Source: Forficula auricularia (taxonomy: Eukaryota; Arthropoda; Insecta; Dermaptera; Forficulidae). From it: a stretch of DNA of 64,000 nt. The position numbers and the translations under genes are program-made. Below are positions 32,101 to 40,910 of the stretch, piece by piece. The notes under the pieces were generated by a model, which saw only the letters and a program-made list of their open reading frames with translations, ran no database searches and was not told where the DNA came from. The stretch's first letter is position 1. The number at the start of each line of letters is the position of its first letter. The stretch spans positions 124,001 to 188,000 of the forward strand of contig JALMQS010000817.1 in the NCBI GenBank assembly GCA_024734495.1, in the 5' to 3' direction.

Positions 32101-33478
32101 AAAAACACAATTTTTCTTTCTTTTCTTTTTATATTAACAATTTCATTAATATAAAACAGAAATCACATATATAGAATAAGGCAACCCTGTTTTTTAAACT
32201 AGAATAGAATATTTTTTCTCTGTTTTATCCTTACATATAGAAATCTCAAATTCGAAGTTGAGATTTCTGTATGTAATGATCAAACGGAGAGAAAAAAAAT
32301 ATTCTATTCTAATTTAAAAAACAGGGTTGCCTTATTCTATATATGTGATTTCTGTTTTATATTAATGAAATTCCCAATATAAAAAGAAAAGAAAGAAAAA
32401 TTGTGTTTTTTTGTGAAGTGCCAAATATTTTTTGAAAATTGTATTCGATGGCCTTCAATGGTAACGAAGGTAGGTAATAAGAAAATTTAGACGAATGTGT
32501 GACATGACTATTTGTAGCCCTGAAGAAATCGGCAAAGTTGACGAAACGTTGGTGGATAAATAAAAAAGTCACACATAAAAACTTGTCCTTATTTTCCTAA
32601 TATAAACTTTCAAATAAATACAAATTATGGACGGACATGATAATAATAGTTATTTATAACTAGAAAGGTAAAATTTGTTTCAAAGACTAAATTGTTAAAA
32701 TTTAAAATACATACAAAAATCATAAATGTTTGATGTCAAAACGTACCCTTGGAGAGAATGAGACTCCTCTTACACTTCCTTGATGAAATTTAAGAAAGAA
32801 AGGTTTACCTTCTGGTATCATTATGGTTTCTTTGTAGAAAGGAATGAATTGCTTCCTTCACAGTTTTATTACGATAAAATATTATCATTCAAAATATTTA
32901 AATCAAATGTTAAAGGGGCATAATGTAATATGTATATAGAAAATCTAAAAAAAAATCATCAAAATTCAGATAAAAAAAATAAGAATAAGTGGGTAAAATA
33001 ATAGATTAATAAAGATGGTTATTTACATGAAATTTTTAAGAACTTTTGAATAGCAATTCCATAAATATTACTAATTAATAATTCGTTCATTTACTATTTT
33101 AGATATAAATACAATACAATAAATAGAAATGGAGAATTTGACAGTTCATCTTGATTGATAGCATATGGTTTCTTTTTCCGCATATATGGGCTTTTTTATT
33201 TAGGTCAAATCAAATTCTATATTTTTTAATATAATATTTTAAGATTTACAATTTTTAAATGTATTCTAAGAAATATTCTAGTTGATGAAATAAGAAAAAA
33301 ATCGATTAAATAAATACTAAAATAAGAAATTTATGCTAGGAACAATGAAAAAAAAATAAAAATATTAATAAACCAACAAATGAATTATGAAATACTAGAA
33401 AATAATATTAGCAAAAAAATATTCAACCATATTGGATTAGTACTTACGTGATAAAAATCTAGAACCAGGAATTTCACT
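20102..33478 (-). CDS. WD40-repeat beta-propeller protein, subfamily not recognised, N-terminus unresolved
   Basis: Eight exons on the - strand join in phase into about 357 codons ending in TGA: 33478-33448, 32851-32747, 27001-26852, 26743-26522, 25602-25383, 24834-24732, 24654-24503 and 20193-20102. WD40 blades are visible as recurring patterns: SVRGVSFSPRDRFLFCSG, NVTAVRFTMDGSK, ICDVQFLP with LLTAGGDGTCRVSALDG, YTSNGAQLFTGCQDGILRRY, and the last blade DISPYDEFIITGSKDSSVG. Blades containing GxxDGxxR and SxDxxV are typical of propellers that act as protein-binding scaffolds. Nothing else in the sequence points to a specific partner or pathway. No F-box, LisH or other accessory domain is visible, though upstream exons may be missing. 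The 5.7-kb intron between 32747 and 27001 contains a duplicated block and an assembly gap. An R1-like insertion lies in the intron between the last two exons. Confidence 0.8.
20432..20587. repeat. hairpin element, ~75-bp arms
   Basis: The arms 20432-20509 and 20513-20587 are inverted (tctattgatagatt in the centre; gcacgatgtttcgac at the outside). A diverged half copy lies at 27585-27640 and another at 3420-3560. It sits in the last WD40 intron. Confidence 0.65.
20600..22430. other. WD40 last intron, AT-rich, no gene seen
   Basis: No coding block is recognisable. A palindromic GCGCGCATGCGC at 20996-21007 resembles an NRF-1-type promoter site but has no gene start near it. Confidence 0.35.
22433..22749. 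mobile_element. palindromic MITE with an internal 70-bp duplication
   Basis: The ends aaagataagagtaaat and its complement bound a palindrome centred at about 22623. The left arm contains two tandem copies (about 22486-22546 and 22556-22617) of the block ending in ttaaaagatgta; the right arm has one. Non-coding, in the WD40 last intron. Confidence 0.75.
23065..23660 (+). mobile_element. 5'-truncated R1-like non-LTR retrotransposon insertion with target duplication
   Basis: ATAAGAAG occurs directly before (23057-23064) and directly after (23661-23668) the insert, which ends in a 15-base poly(A) run. These are the marks of target-primed reverse transcription with 5' truncation. The insert is more GC-rich than the flanks and lies antisense to the WD40 gene in its last intron. 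Confidence 0.85.
23066..23503 (+). pseudogene. C-terminal fragment of a non-LTR reverse transcriptase (R1-like)
   Basis: The frame has 146 codons with one internal TGA at 23213-23215. It reads CLVNKWQERWNRGEEGRW, then HEELRFYLTQALNGHGNFG, SYLYKIGKREDEICVQC and GPEHTIFSCIRWVEER. The C..C....H....C arrangement after GHGNFGSYLYKI is the C-terminal zinc-knuckle-like domain that follows the polymerase in R1-type elements (family knowledge). Polymerase and endonuclease are absent by 5' truncation, so it cannot be active. Confidence 0.75.
24503..24654 (-). CDS. WD40 gene, exon YTSNGAQLFTGCQDG to DISPYDE
   Basis: The acceptor aattgtag and donor GTATGT flank 152 bases. They encode the blade NGAQLFTGCQDGILRRYRR and HKKDIEDFDISPYDE. 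The penultimate blade continues directly into FIITGSKDSSVG of the last exon. Confidence 0.85.
24732..24834 (-). CDS. WD40 gene, exon LIVAGGEKVSAYY to EKLIWKI
   Basis: The acceptor attttaag and donor GTTCTT flank 103 bases. They encode a short blade (LIVAGGEKVSAYYHDTGK) and a charged stretch, HLKENKEKLIWKI. Phase matches on both sides (Ser completed at the start, Arg split at the end). Confidence 0.8.
25383..25602 (-). CDS. WD40 gene, exon LHMAPICDVQFLP to GHRDGFS
   Basis: The acceptor ttgttcag and donor GTGAGT flank 220 bases. They encode a clear blade, LLTAGGDGTCRVSALDG, followed by RSLHTFETGHPVNSVSASPE. The exon ends one base into a Ser codon. Confidence 0.88.
26522..26743 (-). CDS. WD40 gene, exon ILAATTARRL to LPLDFIYD
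   Basis: The acceptor tatctag and donor GTATGT flank 74 codons in phase 0. The exon holds a VDVERGEQLLAYD strand pair and the blade ending NGKGLSLVDLRMPLPLD. The open frame runs on into the intron, but that tail is AT-rich and not protein-like. Confidence 0.85.
26852..27001 (-). CDS. WD40 gene, exon encoding DRFLFCSGACDGKVNLYS blade
   Basis: The 150-base exon is in phase 0 at both ends. The acceptor ttttaatag and donor GTTGTT flank 50 codons from DRFLFCSG to RFTMDGSK. The donor is not the best consensus, but the next exon continues the blade (ILAATTARRLAVVD) without a break. Confidence 0.85.
28213..28270. repeat. short hairpin (20-bp arms)
   Basis: gaccactttcgtcacattag at 28213 pairs with ctaatgtggccaaagtggtc at 28251 with a single mismatch area. 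It may be a MITE core. Confidence 0.6.
28838..29276. mobile_element. inverted-repeat element with hammerhead-like motif
   Basis: The arms at about 28838-28936 and 29174-29276 are inverted (ttaaaggaatcgtaggga outside; gccatacgtttcgttgctg towards the inside). The right arm keeps an intact ribozyme-like core; in the left arm the CTGAAGA part has been lost. In the WD40 5.7-kb intron. Confidence 0.65.
29158..29205 (+). ncRNA. minimal hammerhead ribozyme candidate, best helix I in the window
   Basis: GCCA (29161-29164), CTGAAGA, helix II GTTGC/GCAAC with loop AAAACA, GAAA (29189-29192), self-complementary ACGT as helix III, triplet GTA ending at 29196, then TGGC (29197-29200), which pairs perfectly with GCCA. 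Every helix expected of a type-I hammerhead can form; helix III has only two pairs, so a dimer would be needed. Activity is inferred. Confidence 0.6.
30000..30047 (-). ncRNA. hammerhead-like motif (copy 1; copy 2 at 31524-31571)
   Basis: On the - strand: CTC, CTGACGA (30039-30033), helix II GGGT/ACCC with loop TAGCC, GAAA (30018-30015), the alternating run ATATATATAT as helix III, triplet ATC ending at 30005, then GAG pairing with CTC. The core is intact and helix II perfect. The same sequence is present unchanged in the second block copy. Confidence 0.55.
30376..31080. mobile_element. ~700-bp foldback, copy 1 (right arm degraded)
   Basis: The arms start at gaaagtttatattagg and meet at the centre gaaatctcaaattcg/aagttgagatttc near 30735. 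The right arm has many indels against both its own left arm and copy 2. Confidence 0.7.
31173..31286. other. assembly gap (114 N)
   Basis: A run of N joins the two copies of the duplicated block. The repeat structure on both sides explains why assembly failed here. Confidence 0.99.
31900..32617. mobile_element. ~718-bp foldback, copy 2 (both arms well preserved)
   Basis: Inverted arms of about 350 bases run from tttgaaagtttatattagg to its complement at 32617, centred near 32255. Each arm includes a hammerhead-like motif: - strand in the left arm near 31966-32003 (CTGAAGA, GTCG/CGAC helix II, GAAACG) and + strand in the right arm at 32517-32555 (CTGAAGA 32520-32526, a weaker helix II, GAAA 32543-32546). 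Confidence 0.75.
32515..32556 (+). ncRNA. hammerhead-like motif in the right arm of the 718-bp foldback
   Basis: GCC before CTGAAGA can pair with GGT after the CGTT following GAAA. Helix II here is TCG/TGA with a wobble; the left-arm version has four Watson-Crick pairs. The core bases are intact in both arms of this copy. Confidence 0.4.
32747..32851 (-). CDS. WD40 gene, exon with KPFFLKFHQGSVRGVSFSPR
   Basis: The donor GTACGT follows 32747. The reading frame is open across 35 codons, QFIPFYKETI to SVRGVSFSPR, and joins in phase 0 to DRFLFCSG in the next exon, completing a WD40 blade. The acceptor is either directly before 32851 or four bases upstream of it. An in-frame ATG (MIPEGK) inside this exon is an alternative start if no upstream coding exon exists. 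Confidence 0.75.
33448..33478 (-). CDS. WD40 gene, tentative first recognisable coding exon
   Basis: A strong donor GTAAGT follows and the acceptor aattttag precedes 31 bases encoding VKFLVLDFYH in the phase needed by the next exon. The upstream exon, which must supply two bases and the start codon, could not be placed with confidence. Confidence 0.4.
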
Positions 33479-33959
33479 CTAAAATTCTATAAAGAGAGAA
33501 AAAAAAAATAATCGATTCGAAATCCAATTGAGAGAATAAAACAAATGAAATATCCGTCTTAAGTTTAATAATATTTCAAGAGTCATGCCAAAATGAAACA
33601 ACCTTGGCAAAATTAGGAATAAAGAATGGAAAACAAGATATGTAAGAATATCTGTTCCCGTACTCTTGTCAAATGTGGTCAAACCGTCAAATGATCAGTG
33701 TTTACGAATGACGTCAAATAGAGAGGGAATTTAAAATCCGAAAATCAGCTGATGGAAATAGGTCACTCGCACAAGCTAGCCTCCCTGCTTCCTCATTCAT
33801 TGTACACAGTAACAGACGGGGACTTATTATCGAGGGGATGCAGAACAAAAAACAGGCGTGGAGGGGGGGGGGGGTAGTTACCCCCGGGCCCCGGCACTAC
33901 GACTGTTGAATAAATATTTGTTCTTCTAAAATATATCTCATCTTATACTTGTATATTTA

Positions 33960-34615
33960 TTTATATATTTATTTGTTTGTTTGTATATATATTTGTATCT
34001 TGGTTCTATTTTGAAAACGACTCTACCGATTTTAATGAAATTCACGGGTTAGGGGGTTTTGGGGTGACAATTCGATCTGTCACGGTCTCATATCTTCGAC
34101 AAAATTGTTTTTGATGGGGTTTTTTCGTAATCAAATTAATTATTTACAGGTAGAAAAATTCCATTCTTAGAGATTTAAAAAGGGTTTATCTTTTCTTTTG
34201 TACACAGACAGACAATATGGGTCGGGTTAATCCTTTATTCTCAAAGGCCTTGAAGAAGTATTGTGATTGTGGATTTTAACATATTTTGTTCTCCATAAAC
34301 GTTAGAAATATTAATAAACGTTTTATAATTGATTTTATAAACAACTTTATTTATTTAATAGAATAAAAAAATAATCAAGAATTTATTTAAAAATATATTT
34401 CGCATAAGCACGTCTCAATTTTCTGAAAAAACAACACATTTTGATTTATTAACAATTGGATGAATAAAAATGAATCATATGGTTGAATCAAAACAGGTGC
34501 AGTGGTGGGGGATCCGGGGGTAGGACGAGGTTTCGGTGGTGGGGTCGAGCGGGGTGGAGCTGGGGAGGGGGGGGGGGGGGGTACAGTGGGCGAATAATAT
34601 ATATTTTTGTATTTT
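33960..34615. repeat. dispersed repeat copy A, with GC-rich G-run end
   Basis: It begins tttgtatcttggttctattt, continues cgactctaccgattttaatg and ggtgacaattcgatctgtca, and ends in a G-rich tail (ggtggggtcgagcggggtgg, then a G-run). Copy B is split around the retrotransposon fragments at 34885-35028 and 36846-37015. Confidence 0.65.
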
Positions 34616-34844
34616 TTTTAATTTGAAAACGGCTCTCAAATAAAAATCGACCTTTTTTTATCAGAATTTTAAATTAAAAATAATATTAAAATAAAGCTTT
34701 TAACTGAAGGAAGAAGTTACCGAGCATCGCTCGGTGCCTCCAGGTACTTACTTATTATCAGAGAGCAGATTGAGGTGTTATTGCACTTTTTTCTAATAGA
34801 TAGCCATGTTATATTTGGTATCTATGCGAATCACATATTTTATA

Positions 34845-34874
34845 AGCTATCTATCTATCTATCTATCTATCTAC
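34845..34874. repeat. CTAT tetranucleotide microsatellite
   Basis: About seven tandem copies of CTAT stand directly upstream of repeat copy B. Confidence 0.85.
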
Positions 34875-34884
34875 TCTTATTAAA

Positions 34885-35028
34885 CGAACAAAAATTGTTT
34901 ATTTGTTTGTATCTTAATTCTATTTTGAAAATGGCTCTAACGATTTTGATGAAATTCACGGGGGGTTTTTGGGGTGACAATTCGATCTGTCACGGTCTCA
35001 TCTTAGACAAAATTGTTTTTGATGGGTT
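34885..35028. repeat. dispersed repeat copy B, left part
   Basis: It matches 33985-34125 of copy A (gacaattcgatctgtcacgg shared). The match stops where the reverse-transcriptase fragment begins and resumes at 36846. Confidence 0.6.
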
Positions 35029-35793
35029 TGGAGTAGGCATCTCTGGATAGAATGGCATTGTTCTTCTTAATGCATAATTGGGGCTATCCAGAGGAAAGAG
35101 AGCAGCAAGCTCTGTACATTTTACCTGGCCCGACATAATTTTATATATAAATATGCAATCAGAGGCGATCATACAGGAATTTACAGAAGCTAGGCAGAAA
35201 GACTCAGCAGCAGGAGTGTAGTCGTGATTAAATCTTGACATTGGATTATCAGTAAGGGATGTTAATTTTCTTAGAACTTTGTGCTGAACTCTCTCAATCC
35301 TATCAATGTCACCCCTCGAATTCGGTCTCCAAATAGCAGATGCATACATAATTATAGATTTAGTTAGAGTTGAATATAGGTATTTAATAACATCAGGACT
35401 TTTGAATGATTTAGTGCTACTAGATATAAAACCCCAACTCTGATTAGCTCTACCCACCACATATGTGATGTGCTCTTTAAAGGCGAGTTTGCAATCGAAA
35501 ATAACTCAAAGGTCTTTAATAGAGTAGTTTACTCTAATACAGGTAGTGCCATTTTCGAGTATATAATTGAATTTAAAGTGGTTAGGTTGTTTAGAAAAAC
35601 TAATAGTAAAACATTTATCAAAGTTTAGGAAAAGCAGGTTCGCATTACACCAATTTATTAATTTATTCAAGTCAGATTGCATTCTTGGGCAATCTTGTTC
35701 AGTGGAAATCTCTAAAAATAGCTTTATATATATCATCCGCAAATAATAATACAATACAAAATTCAGATATGTTTGCGAAATCATTAATAAACA

Positions 35794-36711
35794 CCCTACA
35801 TAACGCCCCTGCATCGCATAAAAACCGTGCGGACATTGCCTTCTCAATTAATTTAGACTTATGCAAACTTAAAAACTGGGGATCCCAAAACTTAGTTAAC
35901 TTCAATGCAGTGAAAACTCAGTGTTGCCTTATTTCTAGGCGCGTCGACAGAAACCTCCCAAACATACATTCGACTCAAACTCACTAGAATTCAGGGATAA
36001 AATTTCAATGCTAGGCGTAACTCTAGGGTCTGACCTTTCATGGAATGACCATATCTCAACCACTGCTAAAGCTGCAGCGCGCAAGCTTGGTCTCCTATTT
36101 AGGTCTAGACGCTGTTATACTCCCAGTCAACTTCTTATACTGTATAAGGCTCAAATTCGTCCCTGTCTCGAATATAGCTCTCATCTGTGGAGGGGTGCCT
36201 CCAAACATTCTCTTGCTACACTGGATGCAATTCAGAAGCGAGCAATTAAACTAATAGGAGACCCGGCTCTAACCAACTCTTTCGACTCCCTGGCTCACCG
36301 AAGAACAGTTTCTGCCCTTTCCCTGTACTACAGATACTATCACGGTGTCTGTTCAGTCGAGCTGAAATCAATTATCCCCCCTAATGCCCTCTTTACGAGA
36401 AACACGCGGCTTTCAAACGCTCAGCACCCCTTCGCTGTCAAATTGGATAAAAGTCGAACAATCGCTTTCGCCAACTCTTTTATCCCTATGACCTCCAGAG
36501 ACTGTAACTCGCTCCCTGCCTCCATCTTTCCTGCGACTTATAACCTTCAGCTATTTAAGACCCGTATCCACAGATACCTTCGACTCCCGGCCAGCCCATA
36601 AAATTATTTCTTCTTCTTTTCACGATGGAGGGGCCAACCCAGGCCTTTAGGGGTTGCACCTTTTTGGTGTAACTCCGTCTCTCATCATTTTCATTAAAAA
36701 AAATAATAATA
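35794..36711 (+). mobile_element. 5'-truncated jockey-like retrotransposon inserted into the - strand element
   Basis: The insert begins in the C-terminal part of the polymerase and ends with a tail of AAT repeats. AATAAA occurs at both junctions and is the likely target duplication. Removing it restores the continuity LLF/FINDF of the - strand element. Confidence 0.75.
35803..36603 (+). pseudogene. jockey-like reverse transcriptase C-terminus, one frameshift
   Basis: The fragment opens with DIAFSINLDLCKLKNWGSQN and LVNFNAVKTQCCLIS. After a frameshift near 35970-35985 it continues as SLEFRDKISMLGVTLGSDLS, KLGLLFRSRRCYTPSQLLIL, IRPCLEYSSHLWRGAS, AIQKRAIKLIGDP and TRIHRYLRLPASP, stopping at TAA. 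This is the region after the ADD box in jockey-clade elements, where W(N)DHI and RPCLEYSSHLW are typical. The second frame (36008-36600) is fully open for 197 codons, so the copy is fairly young. Confidence 0.8.
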
Positions 36712-36845
36712 ATAAAAATAGTAATGGACCAAGATGACTGCCTTGGGGAACACCAGATGGAGCAATAAACTTGTGTGATTTTGTACCTTTAATTTGTACA
36801 TAAGAGTTTCTCTCGAATAGATAATCGCCAAGCCATCTTTAGGTT

Positions 36846-37015
36846 TAATTTATTAACAATTGGATGAATAAAAATGAATCATGTGATTGAATCAAAGCAG
36901 TGCAGAAGGTGGGGTGAAGTGGTGGGGGACCCGGGGGTAGGGTGAGGTTTCGGGGGTGAGGTCGAGCGGGGTGGAGGTGGGAGGCGGTACAGTGGGTGAA
37001 TATTATATATATTTG
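36846..37015. repeat. dispersed repeat copy B, right part
   Basis: It matches 34440-34610 of copy A (attaacaattggatgaataa, then ggtcgagcggggtgga). The roughly 310 bases of copy A in between are absent here, so the retrotransposon replaced rather than simply split that part. Confidence 0.6.
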
Positions 37016-37129
37016 TATATAAACACTTTCTACACTGTCTAAATGAGCTGTTTTCCCGGTGACAATAAATAAAAATAAAAAAAAGGTGCCATAAGCTATC
37101 ATCTATATCACTGGCATTATCAGTGGCGT

Positions 37130-38680
37130 AATTAAGGTCACATTTGCCCCCTCCCCGCCAACTCTTGGGTGACCCCCCTTTCCTTAATACCCTAAATAGT
37201 TTAAAATAATTTTGACTTTATAATAATAAAAAATTGGGTAAAATATTTATTATTATATTAAAATGTTTCATCTAGAACCAACACCTATCTCCTTAAAAGT
37301 TATTTTTGAATTTACTATACGAAGCAAGCTGAAATAATGTAATCGCCCATGAGAAAAGTGAATTCTTTACTCCGTATTTTCAAATGATCTCAAAAACAGC
37401 TGAAACTATTTTGATAAAAAAAAAAAAATTGATAGAATTCACGGCGCTTCAATCTATAATGAGGTTGTGATTCGTGAACAATGAAGATTGAAAAGAAGGC
37501 TGACTTAATGGATGTTTGATTAATCAGAAAAATATGATCGCTATCAGGTGAGAAAATATTGACATTCGAAAAGAGGATAAAAAGGTCGTATTTGACGATT
37601 CTAACATACGGGTAAAATTTCTTTATGACTAAGTGAAAAGCAATACATCAAATTACTTTTAAAAGTATTAAAATCAGGACGATAGGAAATGATTAAACAG
37701 CATGAGTGAGAGAGATCTTTCTTAGCTTCAGACACAAATAAATTGCTAATATTAGGTGAAAAGGATTTTCGTAGTTTTATATTTAATTATTTATTAATAA
37801 AGTGGTAACTGGTCTTAGGAAATACTCCATTGAATTAATATTTCATTTGTAATGCCGCCAGAAGTTTTTTTTGTCATTTCATTATTCGAAAGGATATGTA
37901 TGTAATAAGATTAGTGATAATTTGAATTCTTTTTATTAAATATTTCACATTTTACTTTTCTTTTTGTACTTGTAGGACTTTCAATTCTTTGCAAAACTCC
38001 AATCAATCAATCAATCATTCAATAATTTACGGTTATTGAAAAATCTATTTGCCAATCAAGAGAGAATAAATTTGTAATTTATACATACATATGCCTTAAA
38101 GAAAAGTATTTTCTAAGTGAAGAAATTTTTTATTTGGAAGCGAGCTCAGGGACAGATTCATGTTGTTTACTATTTGCGTTAGGCAGGAAGACGATAAAAA
38201 TACTCCTGATGGTACTTTGGGAGATTAGTGAAATTAGAAAAATTTTCTAGCGTTTTTAATAACATTTGTGTTATGTGCCTCCAATCTCATCGGAATTTAT
38301 TGGGAAGACGTAAAGGTAGATAGTGGGAGTTGAGAACATCTATATTTTCGCTAGAAACGCAAGGGCTATAGGTAGATACCCACTTCATAAGAGTAATCTT
38401 CATTGCCAGCATAGGCAAAAACTGGTTAATATAACGATATTTTGGCTTCGTCTTCAAGTGATGAAAGTAATTATTTTTCTCCTCTCAGACCTTTGATTTT
38501 AACTCACTGGAATTCCGTGATAATATATCTATCACTCTAGAAATGTGAAATGTGAGTCAGGATTAATCCTGGCACTCTCATCCACCCGCTCTGAATCTGA
38601 ATTTATTTGTTCTGAAGCTGAAAGTGTGAAGTTTGTGTAATGAACTTTATCTTTGTAAGAGGCGGCCCTCTCCTTGGTGG
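37130..38680. other. no gene seen
   Basis: AT-rich sequence with a short C-rich patch near 37145-37185 that resembles a common 'cagtggcgtaattaaggtca' repeat end. No exon-like block. Confidence 0.35.
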
Positions 38681-38689
38681 CCCAATAAA

Positions 38690-38915
38690 CAAAAGTAGCG
38701 ATTGGGCTATCGTTTTGCCTTTGGTACAAAATATATTATATACATAGCGTCATTTGGAGCGCCCTGAAATTTAATTTAACTATTATGAAATGACTTTATT
38801 AACAGTATTTTTGACATAGTCAAGGGTTGATTACACCTAAAGGATTTGGCGAGTAAGAGTTTCACTTTTGGGGTGTGTGCTGATCACACTACACTATGGG
38901 ATATGTTTGCCCGAA
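38690..38915. repeat. dispersed repeat, forward copy
   Basis: Words such as gggctatcgttttgccttt, gtcatttggagcg and ctatgggatatg recur in reverse complement at 42645-43190, where a 340-base insertion splits the copy. Confidence 0.6.
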
Positions 38916-39854
38916 AAAATATTGAGATCTAACGCCAAGTTAACTTCACTAATAATAATTGAGTCAAATATCGTAAATTTTCAATTAAAATCCATGCTTT
39001 CTATTTTACATGACCATCTTGATTTATGGATTCAACATTTTTGATGGAAATTCTTTTCTTGAAACTTGGCTATTACGCATTATATTTATAGGGTAAATTA
39101 AGTAAATTTGTGTCATATCTTAGAATGTGAAGCAGACAAGTTTCAGGAGAAGAATTTTAATTAAAAACATTATGCAGATTAACAAATATAGATCGAAATG
39201 TAAAATAGCATGCGCTTCAATTGAAACTACTATAATTTAGGCTCACAATTTGGCACCACATAGACCTCTTTTTACACTCTTTTTTATTTGTAAAACGGTT
39301 TAATTGCGGCTCGAGCGCTACAGATTTTGACGGAGACTTTTAGTATGTTCAAGGGAAACCATAATAAGCATGAATTACCGATTAATGTTTTTGATTTGTC
39401 GAAAATTGGTCTAATTTGACTGGACTATTAACCCATATTTTCCCAACACCAAAATGTATTTTTCATTTTTGCTGTTTACTCAACTTTAGATTTGACAGAT
39501 AGATAAGGTTTGCCTCTGGGGGGTTTCTGACCCTAAAACCCACCACGTGTATATGCCACTGTACTAATTATAGAAAGCAAAGAAAGTGAAAGTCGAATGA
39601 TGATCAGTTTATTTTTTGTTATGATTTTTCAGATAGTCCAATCAAGCAAACACAATTCGATTATTTCACATTCTTTACCAAGTCAATTCTTCTGTGATTG
39701 ATTTTTTTTTTAACCTGATGAAAATTACGAAATGATAATGCATGTGTATTGCATACATTTCAAATAGTTAAGTCAAAGAATACATTATTATTTACTTTCA
39801 GGTGATATTACCCTTCATTTTGGAATATGAAAAAGTTGGAATTTTGCTCAAATG

Positions 39855-40075
39855 AAAGTAGGTGCGTCGAGACGACGGAGTGAGAGGGGGAAGGATTGAT
39901 TCAAGAGGTTCAGATCCCAGCTGAAGACCAGAGAGCCAGTTGTCGACCAGCAATCTGCCAGCAGCATATGCACTCATGTTACCGAACCGCGATCACTCAT
40001 CAACGTCCTGAGAATTAGAATGCTAGCGAGCAGGAAGGATCTCTACTACTAGGTAAGCAATCGTGCCGTTAGTAC
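39855..40075 (+). other. GC-richer patch with splice-donor-like end, nature unknown
   Basis: The base composition differs sharply from the flanks. A frame of about 42 codons from near 39921 reads KTREPVVDQQSASSI and later SLINVLRIRMLASRK, stopping just before GTAAGC at 40053. It could be a remnant of a retroelement or a non-coding exon. I do not recognise it. Confidence 0.3.
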
Positions 40076-40254
40076 TCCTCCCTGCCTCAGCTGCTTTTTA
40101 GTAATTTATTACACTTTTACAATTATATAATCGTAATCTTATTTGAAAACTAAAAAAAACAAACATTTGGTGTGGTCACCACACAACTTTCGCATTTTTA
40201 TTTATTTGAAGTCATCGCACTACTAATTTACACCCCCCTTCCTTTATTTTTTGA

Positions 40255-40910
40255 TTTTCTCAAAAACGGCTCCAACGATTTTGAGAAAATAAAAAAAAAA
40301 AACGAAAAATCTTTCATGTAAATGTCTACTTCCGGCCTTGATGTATTGCTTCTAGCCTATATCAAGCTTAAGTTTCGAATATCGTATCTCTGAGACTTAT
40401 GGTTTCGAAACGCAGGGGGGTACATTCTTACGTGCGTAAACATCAACTTTCGGTTTTTCTATTTTAGCCAAAATCTTATTTTACTTCTTCTAGCCTCTAG
40501 CTCAACTTTCAAATTTCAAGGCTCTGCGACTTTCCGAAGACGAGATATGAACAATTAAAATATTTATTTTACGACACTCCTAATTTACAACCCCTTCTTT
40601 TTTTTACAATCGGATTAAAAATTTAACACAACTATTAACTCATGACACTTGATAAATTCACTGCTCTACGCGTTCCAAACCCTATCTCACTGCTAGAGAA
40701 TTCCAGGGAACTCGAACGCTCATACAGAACAGAAAACTCTGCCTACATCTCCCGACAGCGTCTCCGGGTCTTTCATCCAAAAGCTTGCTGTACTACTTCT
40801 AGCCTATATTGAGCTTAAGTTTCGATTATCGTAGCTTTGAGATTTATGGTTGCGAAACGCAGGGGGGTACACACATAAGTACATACGTACATTCGCACTG
40901 ACCAATTCAT
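40255..40910. repeat. tandemly reiterated dispersed repeat (tagcctatat..aagtttcga units)
   Basis: Two clear copies (about 40345-40425 and 40790-40870) share ttctagcctatat, gcttaagtttcga and gaaacgcaggggggtac. A third diverged copy lies at 40480-40550. The cggctccaacgattttg block at 40267 also occurs in the 34-kb repeat. Confidence 0.65.

Larger units (their letters stand above)
31287..32708. repeat. second copy of the 1.4-kb block
   Basis: It starts in the same run of eight A as the first copy and ends at the same tttaaaat before unique sequence that leads into the WD40 exon at 32747. This copy has the cleaner inverted-repeat arm. Confidence 0.8.
35029..36845 (-). pseudogene. non-LTR reverse transcriptase fragment (outer element), interrupted by another retrotransposon
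   Basis: Read on the - strand from 36845 it gives RWLGDYLFERNSYVQIK and the polymerase motif GVPQGSHLGPL (36845-36712). After a 0.9-kb interruption it resumes at 35793 with FINDFANIS and the catalytic FADD box (LLFADDIYKAI), then LNKLINWCNANLLFLN, RANQSWGFISSSTKSF, IMYASAIWRPNSRGD and RIERVQHKVLRKL, ending near 35029. Order and motifs (domain 4, domain 5 with ADD, thumb) fit a jockey/CR1-like non-LTR polymerase. Frameshifts and the insertion make it dead; N-terminal endonuclease and most of the fingers are missing. Confidence 0.8.
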
